Shown here piece after piece: positions 49,570 to 60,770 of a stretch of 64,000 bases of DNA; position 1 is the stretch's first letter, and each line of letters opens with the position of its first letter. The notes beneath the pieces are model-generated. The model was not told where the DNA came from. It searched no databases and worked only from the letters and a program-made list of their open reading frames with translations. Made by a program: the position numbers and the translations under genes. Source of the stretch: Acestrorhynchus altus (lineage: Eukaryota > Chordata > Actinopteri > Characiformes > Acestrorhynchidae); NCBI GenBank assembly GCA_034509495.1, contig CM067507.1, positions 18,908,602 through 18,972,601 on the forward strand, written 5' to 3'.

Positions 49570-49930
49570 ACTTTTATTCAGAAATTTCAACACTGTGTGA
49601 AGAAAAACAGCTCCCCCCTTCATATTTTCCTCATATTTGTTACAGTGACATCATTAGCTCCACCCCTTATCACTGATCAGTCAGAGTCTGTATGCAGGTT
49701 GAGCATGTACATGTGGACAGAGCAGTAAACATGTACTTGATGCTCCTTTGGCATTTAAACTGGGATTTAATTCAGTTGTAACCAAGGGTTTGTTTTCCAG
49801 GCTGAATGACGACACTGCAACACTTAACAACATAAGTTGTAGTTTATTATGACATGTGTACTATGCCTGTAGGTTACTGATCATGAGTTATTAAGCCTAA
49901 AAATGGCATGGAACTACCCAAAAATATGGA
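49570..49930 (-). mobile_element. Family A element, copy 7
   Basis: On the minus strand the core (49640-49735) reads ACATGCTCAACCTGCATACA, GACTCTGACTGATCAGTG, GGGGTGGAGCTAATGATGTC; also CCAAAGGAGCATCAAG next to AATCCCAGTTTAAATGCC, as in copies 1, 3 and 8. The ends are poorly preserved. Confidence 0.62.
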
Positions 49931-50884
49931 TATCTAGTTGTAAGAGTCAAATTGTATTTTCCTCTACATTATATAGCACTTTAAAGCTTAATCTTTGAGA
50001 GTTCATAAAATAACACCATCCATCTGAGCAGGGCAGCAGACAAGAACAATGTGTTCAGCATTACATGGGCAGCTCTTCAGAAAAGAACCAGCAGTCTGTG
50101 GCAGTAAAATGGATTAAGGCACTATCACAGAGATCAGCCTCTTTGTGGAGCACAGAGACTTATCTCACACGAGACAGAAACAAAATCCCAAAGTGGATGT
50201 GAAGCCCAGGAAGCTCAGGAAAACAGAAAGGTGATTGTGTGTGTGTCTCTTTTCTGGGGACAGTTTTCTGATTTCTTACAGGGGGAGGCTAGGATTTAGG
50301 TTAAAAGAATAAGCCTCTTATACACAGTGCATGGGTGTAAAGGGTGGGGGTTAGTCAAGGTAATAAATCTGCAGGAGGGGTGATACATCTCTGTTATCAA
50401 GGAGTCAGAGACATATGAAGTCCCAGGAGAGCCTCCTACTCAGCTGTAGACACTCTAGTTCACCATGTTTCATCACAGGCCAGTGAGCAGGGGTCAGTGG
50501 TCAGGGGGCTCACTGGAAAGGGAGTGAAGGGCACGAAACATAATAGTAATACAATCTGCAGGTGTGCTAGTTAATGATGTTCTGATGTTACAGTTTCATG
50601 TCCTCCATTATTTAAGTGATATGATGAAGAATAAAGGATTAATGTCCTTAAGGTTTGATATAATCTTCATTTCATAGTTCAAAGCAACTAAAATGAAATA
50701 CTTTTTGGAATTTCAAAATGTACACCATACGTTACACATAGCCTCCACCCAATCTATGCTGCTTCTGAATCAGTTCAGTTCTGTACTCTATGTATTAACT
50801 TCTGTAAGTACTATAGCTTGCATTATTTTATTTTGGGCTCTGCTGATTTTCTGCAGCACATTTAACTGTACAGGTCAGGACGTT
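49931..50884. other. Non-coding; complex repeat-free block 50000-50560
   Basis: No exon was recognised. The block 50000-50560 lacks repeats and includes ACAATG and GATTA-type motifs, which may indicate regulatory DNA but are too short to be decisive. Confidence 0.3.
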
Positions 50885-51020
50885 TGAGCTGAATGTTGAA
50901 TCTGTGGTGTTTAACTTTGAGTTGAGTGTTTAGTGTTTGAGTTTGTGTTGAGTCTTGAGTCACTGGTGTTTGAGCTTGAATTTAATCTTGAATCTCTGGT
51001 GTTTGAGCCAGAGAGTAATC
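50885..51020. repeat. Degenerate minisatellite, CTGGTGTTTGAG unit
   Basis: Four to five imperfect repeats of an approximately 30-bp unit containing TCACTGGTGTTTGAGCTTGA, TCTCTGGTGTTTGAGCCAGA and TTGAGTTGAGTGTT variants. Confidence 0.6.
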
Positions 51021-53130
51021 TTGGATTCATAAGCAAGGCCTTCATGATTTGAACACAGGTGGGAAGCTGTTTAATTTGATACCACCAAACAACACAAGAT
51101 AGAAGATGGGGATTTTAGACATAGTGCTCATCACTCCAAAAAAGCAAGTGTGTGAATGAAAATCTACTGAGTATTTAATGAAACTAATATGTGCATCATA
51201 TCTGTTCTATCAGATTAACAATGCTTCAGTAACACTGTGGATTAGCCTAAAATTGACCTTCAGAAAGCCAACCACAAATAGAAAAAACAGGCTCCACTTA
51301 TTACCCAAATCATTGCAAATGTAGTGAAGTGGACCAATAAATGATGCCTTTCATGGGTAATACCTTTCCTTTTGAACCCATGGGCCTGGCAGTGTTTTAC
51401 TAAAACAATACATAAGGATGTGTTGGCCACTGTGAACACTCCTAGATTGAATCACCCTAGAGAGAAGGTAACATTTTCATTGAGTTATTCTACAAGTACA
51501 GCTGTATTTGCAACAAGCTCTGGGGGTTATATGATAAGGAAATGTGTTCTAGGGAATAAATGCATCAAGAAAACTACACATTTGGCAGCACTCTGACTAG
51601 ATTTCAAGGATAGTACATTAGTCATTGTCTCCTGTAGGGGTGTCAAGTTGTGAATATCAAATCCAGAGTGGTTATTGTGAGTGTTCTTCTGGGAAGAACG
51701 ATTCTAATTCAGTTCAGATCAAACACGCAGATCATGCAAATATTGACTATATTAGTCCAGGTCTGGATGGGAGCAGCATGATGAATGATGCTTCCTCCTG
51801 ACTAACAAACAACATATGCTTTCACTTTACATATAAGAGAAACATGATTTGGCAAAAGTGGGGAAAGGTATTTGAATACTCCTGTGTGAACAAAGCACTG
51901 ACTTGAATTTCAGCTCTATTATTTTCCATCTTTTGAGGAATCAGTAAATGTGTAAAAGCCATTCTGGTGGTGTGGAAAATGTGTGTGTTAAGTGAAGAAA
52001 CAGACATTGGTACTGTTCCAGAGTCATATAGAACATGATACTGGATGAAGGGATTGGAAGGCTGACTGTGGGTGGATGAACGTGTACACATTTACATGGG
52101 CATTTGTGTAGCGGATTTATGCAGTGTGTAAGTGTATGTATGTGTGGAAGAATACACTGATTCAATATATGTCTACCTCAGCTTCCAGCAGTGCTTAGGA
52201 TTTGCTGACAACAGCTAGATCTCCATGTATGAGAACCAGTGGCCCTGCTGAGCTCTCGTGATAGGCCTACGTATAATACGCCTCACCTGCACAGTTCTAA
52301 AAAATGCTGTTAGTGTAAAGAAAACCTGAGTCCAAGGTCTTCTCAGTAATCCCTCCGGTCACAGAGGACTAGCAGAAATGGACTGTAAAGGTCCGCAGGT
52401 GAGCAGATGGTCTTTCAGAATGGCCACCCATGTGCACACTGTAAGAGCTGATGTTTCCATATGCTACACTACTAAATGCTGAACCAGGGATTTCGTGTTT
52501 ACATAATACATCATTGTTACAAATCATTCAAATACAAATTATTATTCTTTTTTTTAATGTTGAAGTATTATGATAGTGCACACGTTATCAATACTTCTTT
52601 TGTCTTTTATTTCATTCTGCTCATAATAAAGCATTTCTGTCTATACCATTTTAATCTTATACTGTAATCAATCTCTTCCACCTGGTCTTTTCCTTAAGCA
52701 ATATCTGCACATGCCATCGGCATGTGTAAACTTAGACGTCCACCACAGACATTTACACAGGAGCAAGTTCAAGTTGCAGTTGCTGGTCAAAGTACTGCAT
52801 GCTGAGCATATTCTGCCACAACCAATCTTGGCTTTCCTATTGAAAAACTCTTCTGTGGCCATTTAGTAGAAAATAAATGTACTGGGTGAAAGGGAATGGA
52901 TCAGCGGACTAAAGTGAAATACTTGTGTAAAAATTGCTGTAATTGAAAAGAATCACTGAAATATTTTCTTTGGCCATAGTTTTTAAAACCCTTCTTGCAT
53001 GTTTACAAAGGATTCTCCAAAAACTTTCATAATATTAATTAAACAAGGCATTAAAAATTTGTTGTCTGCTCTCCCATAACTTTATTCATATTTTAAATAA
53101 TCATTTCAACACTAAATGTTAGAAAACATA
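51021..53130. other. Non-coding, no recognised feature
   Basis: No exon, RNA gene or known repeat was recognised. Confidence 0.45.
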
Positions 53131-53135
53131 CATGT

Positions 53136-53712
53136 AACCTTTAGAACCCTAGTCCAATTTTGTACTTTTAATTGCCAAATTATTTATTGGAGACAGTCAC
53201 ACATGACAGATTTTTTTCAGGAGATATTAAGCTACTCAAATGTCTTCATCTGAGATGTAAAAAAAAATAATAATATGTATTTATCAGTATTTTAGTTCCT
53301 CAGGACATGTATTGTGAAATTTGAACACTGTGTGAGCAAAGAAGGAGAGAGAACAGCCTTCCCCTTCTCACTTTCTTCTAGAACTCAAAATCTGGGTCAG
53401 TGACATCATTAAGCCCACCCCCTGTGGCTGTCAGTGTCTTCATGAAGGTTGAGCTTGTACAGGTGGACAGAGCAATAAGCATGCACAGGAAGCCTTCTTT
53501 GCCATTTAAACTGGAATTTCATTCTGTTGGAAAAAGTGTATTTTAGCTGTTTTCCAAGCTGGATTACTTGCTTTCATCATACAATAATGGATTGGGTAAG
53601 TCTATTTGTTATGATATGTGAATCATATCTGTAGGTTGAGTGAGCCTGAGTTATGAAACCAAGAATTCAACATGTAACTGTCTACAAAAGGTGGATCTCA
53701 GGTTTTAAAAGG
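53136..53712 (-). mobile_element. Family A element, copy 8 (both ends present)
   Basis: Right terminus CCTTTAGAACCCTAGTCC at 53138 and left terminus, read outward, GGATCTCAGGTTTTAAAAGG ending 53712. The core on the minus strand (53385-53480) reads AAGCTCAACCTTCATGAAGA, GGGGTGGGCTTAATGATGTC and ACTGACCCAGATTTTGAGTT. The TTAA sites have mutated (GTAA and TGTT). Length 577 bp. Confidence 0.7.
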
Positions 53713-54204
53713 TGTTCCCAATGTAGGAACAATGGGCCCCATTCACTTATACCTGATTATCCCATTGTATTTGTAAACAAGTTTCAAATGAGAAAACATT
53801 GATTAACTGAAATAGAAGAAATGCCTTCTTAATAATGGTTGGTAAATAAGACCTATTATCTAACTTTAACAGTTCTTTCCTGATTAAAAGTAGAAGCAGC
53901 GTTTCCTAACCTTGATCCTGTAAGTGCACCATTTCGACACAATGAATCAACTCCTTAAGAAGTGATTTCTGAGCTCAAGTGGCTGATTTAAAGTGAAGGC
54001 AAACACCACAATGTGCAGGGCAGTGGACCATTCTTTCAACAACATATGTGTTTCACGATAACAGTGAATATTTGCTTCGGATTCTGGATACTCTTTTCTA
54101 GTTTCTTTACACACTCTCTTCACAGCAGCAACCACCCCTGGAGCCCCAATGACTGTTTTTTCCATGGATGCAGGGATGTAACACCCAACCTTCCATCTGA
54201 TCTA
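53713..54204. other. Non-coding, no recognised feature
   Basis: Nothing was recognised in this stretch. Confidence 0.4.
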
Positions 54205-54430
54205 TTCCATCGACTTGGGTGGAGGGTGGTGCTGTTTTTTACCAAGGTGACAAGATAACTGCCTTGCTTTTCAGTGCAGGGACCTTGGTACAGTCCTTTG
54301 AGTTCCTGAACCAACAGACTACATTGAAAGTGCCTTTGAGCAAGGCCCCTAACCCCAAAACCGTTCTGCAGGCACCACAGTGGAGGTTGCCCACTGCTCC
54401 GGGCAAACTTCCATCTGTGTATCCTACACA
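54205..54430 (+). repeat. SINE-like or related fish interspersed repeat fragment
   Basis: GTGCCTTTGAGCAAGGCCCC followed by TAACCCCAAAACCGTTCTGC, CACCACAGTGGAGGTTGCCC and ACTGCTCCGGGCAAACTTCC follows a block order I recognise from common teleost short repeats. No intact promoter boxes were seen. Confidence 0.5.
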
Positions 54431-55373
54431 AATGGCAAATTGTGTGTCTTTGTGTTTTCTCTCTTATCTTTGCAGGTCCATCATTCCAACGGCCCTGCCA
54501 AGAAGTTCAGAATCAAAATAATACAAATACTATATCTTGTCTTATCAGTTCATGTCAGTTTAGATTTGTTGTATCTTGCTCAATACTCTGAGTTTTGAAT
54601 CAATTTTAAGCTTTGTTCCTGCAGTGGCTATTTTATTTTTTCACCAATGTTCTGGGTGGAACATTTCTTTACCTTGTTTGCACTCTATGTGAAAGTTATG
54701 AGGCAATTTGGCCTCTGTTTTTGAAGACGGAACAATGCTGGTCTGTGTGCTGGTTAGGTGAACAACACACACATATCGGTGGCTCCAAAGAGGGGACATC
54801 ATTCCCTCTGTCCCTCCATGAATACGACAATACACCGCCACACAGCTCCGAACAGACAGAATAGTAGAAATTCATGCTAAAGGTGACCTCTCACCTTGGA
54901 TGTGGCTCCTGAAATCTTTCTCAATATTCTTATGTCATCACCTGCAGTGCGCTCCAGAGCTGCTGTCGAGAGCAGGCCTGCCGTCCAAGTTATCACAAGA
55001 ATGTGGGATGTGTGTAATGAAGTGATGAAAGGCAGCATTGAGCTCATTTCAAAGCAAGGACACCGACTAGAGCATTAGGCACAATGAAAAGTGCATTTGA
55101 GTTTCAGTACTGTTGCATTCTGCTGTTCTATTTCACATCTGGCACCAGGGGTTTCTCTTCTGTTTAGATGATGAAGGTTCTCACAAAGGTTCAACCATTA
55201 CCACAGTCTTTATTCTACAATGAAAGCAGTAATTATGTAATTAAAGCAGTAACTATGAAATTACTTGACTGATTTTCTACAAGCATATGTTACATCAGTC
55301 TTATTTTTAATTTCATATTGTTTTACATTTGTCTGTAATTAGTAATTGCTATTACATTCTATGATTATATATT
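54431..55373. other. Non-coding, no recognised feature
   Basis: No exon or repeat was recognised. Overlapping open frames at 54613-54864 lack family resemblance. Confidence 0.4.
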
Positions 55374-55427
55374 CCTCTTCTTCTTCTTCTTCTTCTTCTT
55401 CTTCTCCTTCTTTTTCTTCTTCTTCTT

Positions 55428-55458
<31 letters not shown>

Positions 55459-55491
55459 TTATTATTATTAGTAGTAGTAGTAGTAGTAGTA
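55374..55491. repeat. Compound (TTC)n-(TTA)n-(GTA)n microsatellite
   Basis: About 80 bp TTC with two interruptions, then TTA and GTA/TAG units. The TTC part is a homopurine-homopyrimidine tract capable of triplex formation. Confidence 0.97.
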
Positions 55492-55554
55492 TTCTGCCCT
55501 ATTTCTGCCAGTATATCTACACTGAACCAGTTCTGTTCAGTCTGTTAGGGCCTT

Positions 55555-55850
55555 ATGCATACTGTATGTTTATTCATGCATTAATATGGGAAACGCCTAG
55601 CAACCACTGAAACCACCTACCAGGACCTTAGCAACTATGACAAAGTAACAAAAAAGTAACATTCAAGTATCCACCTGAAGCCTCACAGCAACCAGAAACC
55701 ACAGCAATCTCATAGCAATGTTCTAGCAAGTGATTGGGAAATCATAGCAACCACCAAGCAGCACTGTATTAGAAACAACTTAGAACAGAATAACAACCCT
55801 ATAGCAACCACCTAGGATATCATTAAAAAAGGTAAAAATGAGCCCTCTTC
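55555..55850. repeat. Degenerate AGCAACCAC minisatellite-like repeat
   Basis: Recurring TAGCAACCACT, AGCAACCAGAAACCACAGCA, TAGCAACCACCAAG and TAGCAACCACCTAG units at irregular 20-45 bp spacing. The complement of this unit appears at 40750-40860. Confidence 0.6.
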
Positions 55851-56344
55851 ATCCATAATCTAACCAGCTATTACATTGCAAGTTTTTTTTTTTTTACTAA
55901 GGTCATCAGATAGACATTTCTCTTCACCAGTGATTCATTGAATTAAGCCCACTACATCTCCCACTCCCCTCCAAGCTTACTTAACTGACCAACCCTTTAA
56001 CCAACTTCATTAATGTATTACCACACCAGTCTCCCAGGTGAAAAAGGTTGTACTTAGCTCCAATGACAATGTTAATTCATGCTCAGAACCACCAGTTCCA
56101 TGTGTAAAAACAATGTTTGTCGTCTTAAAGGGACTTTGTAAGATGATTTTATGAAGAAATTTATTTTCAATAGTGGTTTATGAATAAGGCCAACTTTATA
56201 CATTTCTTTCCTGGCATTGTCTTTAATGCATAACAGCAGTGGACCTTGGTCCTGGAGGTCTGATGTCAACTAATCAACTCAATGTATTTTATTCATATGT
56301 ACATTTCAGTGATCTCTGTTTTTCATTAATGGTTTAAATCATGA
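55851..56344. other. Non-coding, no recognised feature
   Basis: Nothing was recognised in this stretch. Confidence 0.4.
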
Positions 56345-56571
56345 CAAGAACTCCAAGCATGTCTGACTGGGATGAGGCCCAGGGGAAGACCCAGGATACG
56401 CTGGAGAGATATCTCTCGGAATATCACCTCCTAGAAGAAGGGAGAAGGAGGACTGAGGCTGTTGGCTTAAGCTACTGCCCCTGTGATGGCAGATGATGAA
56501 TGGATGGATGGATGGATGGATGGATGGATGGATGGATGGATGGATGGATAGATGGATGGATGGATGGATGG
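56345..56571 (+). mobile_element. RTE/Rex3-like LINE 3' tail with (GGAT)n
   Basis: GACTGGGATGAGGCCCAGGG, GAAGACCCAGGATACGCTGG, AGAGATATCTCTCGG and GGCTGTTGGCTTAAGCTACT, then CCCCTGTGATGGCAGATGAT, match the well-known end of a fish non-LTR element, followed by a (GGAT)n tail at 56496-56571. Only the last 230 bp remain. The clade call rests on the GATG-type tail and memory of similar copies. Confidence 0.7.
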
Positions 56572-57108
56572 TTTAAATTGTCTTTTTGAGTCAATTTATG
56601 GAAAGCATTGTTCCCAAAATGTCTGAGGTGCTTGGCTGGTTCTAACATTATTCCTTTTCAGTATATTCATGGCACATCTCTTGTATTATGCTTTTTTTTG
56701 TGGATTGTTCTCCTCCCAGAGGAAAAGGAAAACAAGCTGTTGACATACAGAGAATGAAGATGGCTCCACTGAAGCAATGACATGATGCTGGTTGTTGCAA
56801 CACTGGGGGATCAAAACCAGGAGAAGGGTGTGGGTTTGGGTTGGAGATTTCTCTCCCACCCTTTTTTTCTTTTCCTTTTTTGCCTTCATGGCCTCCAGGG
56901 CATGCATTTGCAATCAGGGAGTCCATGAGGGAGCACATTGTGAAAGTTCTGGCACTGTTACACCAAGGCACCACACCACTGTGACTGTATGCTTTTGTGC
57001 ATCCCCATGCATTGCTCCCCTGTCAACTCAGCATGTGCTATGGGCAGCTAACAGAGCAGCAGAAATACAAATAACCATCATTAAGGCCTTACAGCACATG
57101 TGGTGCCT
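56572..57108. other. Non-coding, no recognised feature
   Basis: Lies within a long open frame (56792-57379) that continues across a TG microsatellite and was rejected as a gene. Confidence 0.4.
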
Positions 57109-57133
57109 GTGTGTGTGTGTGTGTGTGTGTGTG
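57109..57133. repeat. (TG)n microsatellite
   Basis: Short run of about 12 TG units. Confidence 0.9.
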
Positions 57134-58208
57134 CACTTAGGGGAGGATGGGGAACACATTATCCCTTTTTGCAAATGGCAAAATTACTGTCACCAGCAAA
57201 GCTGCTTTATTGACTCTGAGGAAATTATTATTGATGATCATGGCCCTGAAAAAGAAACCAGAGTTCACTCCAAGCAGGCGCACAAAGAAGATGATTATGC
57301 TGTGATTTTACTAGCCTCCAGTGAATACACACTCATATGTCATGCTGTCATGTTTGCTCTTATTTATTTGCATGGTTAGGGATAGACTGTTGCTTGCTGA
57401 TATTTTGCAGAAATGCCTATGATCAAACATGTTGTGCTAGGGTCACAGAGCTATTGTTTGTATAGAATTAGCCAATATTGAAATATTGCTCCAAACACTT
57501 TTGGCCCTGCTCCAGAGCAGAATCTAATATTCCAAGAATTCTGAAGAAATTATGAAGAATTTATACTTCATTATCATTCCAGGTGGGATGCTGTTCATTC
57601 TTCATGTTGAAGAAGGCCTTCAGCTGAAGAGTTAAAGCACAAGGCATGTCCATCAATAGTGAGTTTTGTAAATGCAAACAATGTAATTATAATCCTGATA
57701 ACAATGTGGAAAATTAATCTAAAAGCTTCATGTCTTCATGTCTCTTATTTAACGGTACATGGCTCCACTGACGTCACTTTCTGAGTCTTTGAATTCCCTT
57801 GTCTTCCTAAGCAACAGAAACAGCCCTTAAATCACTGTATCCGCACTTCCTTGTTGAAACAGCTTCAGAGCTACCAACAATAACAAACATGTTATTTTCA
57901 AATCAACTTAATTAGTGGTTATTAAAAAGTTCCTTTCACACTAATGATTGGTTTAATGATTTATGGCTTACGGGAGCAGCCTCTGCCAAACACGCTGTTG
58001 GGACTCAGTAATGGTTTTTTTCAGTTTTTTTTTCCTTCTCTTCTTTCTTTCCAAAGCTATTGCCTCAACCTCATCTGATCTGATGTGCGCTGTGAGGAAT
58101 GAAGACAATACGGAGAGTGCTGCAATATCTTTACATCATTGCCTGATGTTTTTCTTCCCCCTTGCTGGATCTGGAGGAAAGGAGAAGCTTTATGATGCAA
58201 TGCTATAT

Positions 58209-58212
<4 letters not shown>
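57134..58212. other. Non-coding, no recognised feature
   Basis: No exon, RNA gene or repeat family was recognised. Confidence 0.4.

Positions 58213-58260
<48 letters not shown>
58213..58260. repeat. (GT)n microsatellite
   Basis: 48 bp of uninterrupted GT. Confidence 0.97.
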
Positions 58261-58261
<1 letters not shown>

Positions 58262-58554
58262 TCTGTGTGTCAGTGCGTGCATGTACGTGTACTCCTGCCA
58301 AAAGAGTTCAGTGCTAAAAAAGGGGAAAGGGCAATCGGAATGTGTCCAACATGGGTCCAATGGCCTATACCAGTGTTAATAACTAAAGGTAACATAAGGA
58401 AAATGCAGATTATTCATAAATGTACTTCTAATTACACTGTAAAAGCATATTATTAAATAAAAAATAGTGTTTTTTTATTTGAGTTAACTTTTGTCAGAAG
58501 TATGGTAAATACTCATTCTGTATCTGTAAATTCTGTAAACAGTTCAGTCATTAA

Positions 58555-58640
58555 AACACGTTTGGGCTCCAACGGGCCCATGTGCTAGCACTATTATCTG
58601 ATAATCGCAGGTTCTCATTCCAGGTCGCGCTGCTTGCTTT
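58555..58640 (+). repeat. tRNA-derived SINE-like fragment
   Basis: A GGGCCCATGTGCTAGCAC stretch with A-box-like spacing precedes TCTGATAATCGCAGGTTCTC and ATTCCAGGTCGCGC. GGTTCTCATTCC resembles a pol III B box (GGTTCRANNCC). The cloverleaf cannot be closed, so this is not a functional tRNA gene. Confidence 0.35.
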
Positions 58641-58655
58641 GACTTCTGTGTCCCA

Positions 58656-58823
58656 GAAAGAAAGGTAAAATTATGTAGTGTAATTTCAGATTTAGGGTGG
58701 CACATTGGTCCTAACTGCATGCTCAGCATGCAGTTTACAAATTCACATTCTAGTAAGAATGAAGAATTCCACTCTCAGAAATCTCCCAGTCAGGGATCAT
58801 AATGCAATAGAGCAAGTTCTAAC
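58656..58823 (+). repeat. Locally duplicated segment G, copy 1
   Basis: Shares GTAAAATTATGTAGTGTAAT…TTTCAGATT at its left and AAGAATTCCACTCTCAGAAA, TCTCCCAGTCAGGGATCATA and GCAAGTTCTAACTTAC-like blocks at its right with 60672-60770. This copy carries about 60 extra bp in the middle (58702-58760). Confidence 0.75.
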
Positions 58824-58844
58824 TTACAGACAGGACCAATAAAC

Positions 58845-59190
58845 AATTTATCCATCCATTTTCTGAACCGCTTATTCCTGAATAGGGTCACGGGTGAGCC
58901 GGTGCCCAGCCGGCAACTCTGAGCGCAGGGACGGGAAACAACCCTAGACAGGGCGCTAATCCATCGTAGGGCTCACACACATCCATCGTAGGGCACACTA
59001 AGGGCCACTTTAGAGTCACCAATTCACCTATCATGCATGACTTTGGGGGAAACCGGAGTACCCCCACGCGAAAACGGGGAGAACATGCAAACTCCACACA
59101 GAAACTTCCCAGGTTGCCCCACCCGGGGATCGAACACTTCTTGCTGTGAGGCAACAGTGCTATCCACTGCGCCACCATGCCGCCCAGTTA
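58845..59190 (+). repeat. Repeat family E, copy 2 (well preserved)
   Basis: Starts TTATCCATCCATTTTCTGAA and CCGCTTATTCCTGAATAGGG, and continues GGCGCTAATCCATCGTAGGG, AATTCACCTATCATGCATGA, GGGGAAACCGGAGTACCCCC, GGGGAGAACATGCAAACTCC, GGGGATCGAACACTTC and CACTGCGCCACCATGCCGCC. This is a very common teleost repeat, relatively young here. The 96-codon minus frame in it is not a gene. Confidence 0.85.
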
Positions 59191-59399
59191 AATCAGGCTA
59201 AGTTATGCCTTTGTTTTAGAACATTTTTTGGCACAAACACTTCCTGATTTTCTAGGAATACCTGTGAAAACCATGATCTTACAAAATAATCTTAACTTAT
59301 GATTTCAGACTTTGGGCTTTGACTTAGAAAATATCTATATAAATCTAATATCTATAAATTTCTATAAAAGTCTATATATGTGTGAGTGTGTGTATGTGT

Positions 59400-59820
59400 G
59401 TTATTAGCGATGGCGAAACAGAGGGTCGCTGTGAGGTGTGCTGCAGGGGAGAGGCAGAGTAAGAATCAGACCCTCTCTGCAAGCTGAACAGAGACTCCAA
59501 GGCCTCAGTGATTAAAGTGTGTGGCTGTTTTTGCCCCTGAGAGCCCCAGGTTTTCCCCTGCTCCCTCCAGACTGATGTATGCCCCTGGGCAGCTCAAAGG
59601 AACAAGTCAGCACTGTGTGTCACGGCCACTGATGTCATCTCTCAGCAGGGATTTGTGTGCACACATACTTGTATACAGGGCAAGCACTGTGTGTCATGAA
59701 TGGAGCCAAACATGGTGGAAGGGGCTTGTGGTATGTTCTCCAGAAGAGAAAGGGAATGATGGCAGAGAAATTGAGTGTGCGGCTGATGACAAGATAATCA
59801 GATGAGTCATCCATGATGAT
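59400..59820. promoter_or_regulatory. Candidate regulatory block (speculative)
   Basis: About 420 bp of complex, repeat-free, GC-richer sequence between two repeats. It ends in a perfect 11-bp palindrome GATGAGTCATC (59801-59811), an AP-1/bZIP-type site, next to AATCAGATG. Open frames on both strands have no family resemblance. Whether it is conserved across fish cannot be judged here. Confidence 0.25.
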
Positions 59821-59989
59821 CATGTTTTGTTTTGGTTAAGGGATGGAAAAATGCAAAATAGATGAAGCAACAAGAAAAAGTAAAGAAACAAGAAAACAAG
59901 TATTTTTTTAGCTGACTGATTAAACATTCATGTCAATGTTCAGTCCTTTCAAAGTTCTTTAGCTCTCCCAAAAGCTCTTTAGCTCTCCC

Positions 59990-60080
59990 ACACACAATTC
60001 ACCTACTATGTGACATAGGGAGAACACTCCTCACAGAGAGTTACCTAAGCAGGAAGCAAACCCTCAACCCATGCTCCCTC
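59990..60080 (+). repeat. Repeat family E, fragment
   Basis: AATTCACCTACTATGTGACA, GGGAGAACACTCCTCACAGA, and GGAAGCAAACCCTCAACCCA correspond to the 3' half of family E. Confidence 0.5.
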
Positions 60081-60149
60081 ACAACCCCTACTCCCAGTAA
60101 CTTGCTTTAATTGGAACATAGGCCCTCACAGTGAGGGCAAAATCACATC

Positions 60150-60665
60150 TTGTCCTCTCAGCTTTATAACTCAAGAATGCCTTCACACACCAGCACAATA
60201 CATTTATGGTTAGAAACTGCAGAACATACTGCTTCTTAAAATTGTGGTCACTGCAGTGAAGCATCTGCTAGTAATTAATTGTGGAAACATTTTTAAATGT
60301 TATTATAAGCTGCTGTTAGTACAAATCCAGTAAACTAAAAACCGTGTTTATTACTGAGATATTGGCCATATTGACCCTGAACAAAATACTCCAAGGCTTA
60401 GAAAACTGCATGGATTACTGGTGGGACTTTCAAGAAAAATAAGTCTGACTCTTGCAAATTATGTCACAGTAACAAGTCAAATAATAACATATCTTTTTTT
60501 TAGATTCTCAACTTCAGACACCCAATTGAAACCATTTTGAAAAGCTATCTAAGTTTTAAAACTGATTTGATGGATGTACATACAAAAATAAGAAAAAAAG
60601 AAAGAAAAATATCAAGCTTCTGTTATTATTTACATCTCATGTAATTACATATTTGAGAAGCTTAA
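60150..60665 (-). repeat. Interspersed repeat family B, copy 2
   Basis: Reverse complement of 10600-11210: TTTATAACTCAAGAATGCCT, GGTTAGAAACTGCAGAACAT, TTATTACTGAGATATTGGCC and TGTAATTACATATTTGAGAAG-type blocks occur in the inverse order. The tail near 60590-60610 is A/G-rich. Confidence 0.65.
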
Positions 60666-60671
60666 GGTCAA

Positions 60672-60770
60672 GATATGGTAAAATTATGTTGTGCAATTTC
60701 AGATTAAGAATTCCACTCTCAGAAATCTCCCAGTCAGGGATCATAATGCGATAGAACAAGTTCTAACTTA
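60672..60770 (+). repeat. Locally duplicated segment G, copy 2
   Basis: About 95 bp matching both flanks of the copy at 58656-58823 but lacking its middle part, in the same orientation about 2 kb away. It lies just past family B copy 2. Confidence 0.75.

Noticed and set aside
55374..55491. CRISPR-like regular repeats
   Set aside because: These are simple trinucleotide runs without spacers; nothing in this eukaryotic window resembles a CRISPR array.
56792..57379. 195-codon open frame, the longest in the window
   Set aside because: It reads through F/S-rich low-complexity DNA and a TG microsatellite (repeated CV), has no recognisable domain, and no splice-coherent extension was seen.
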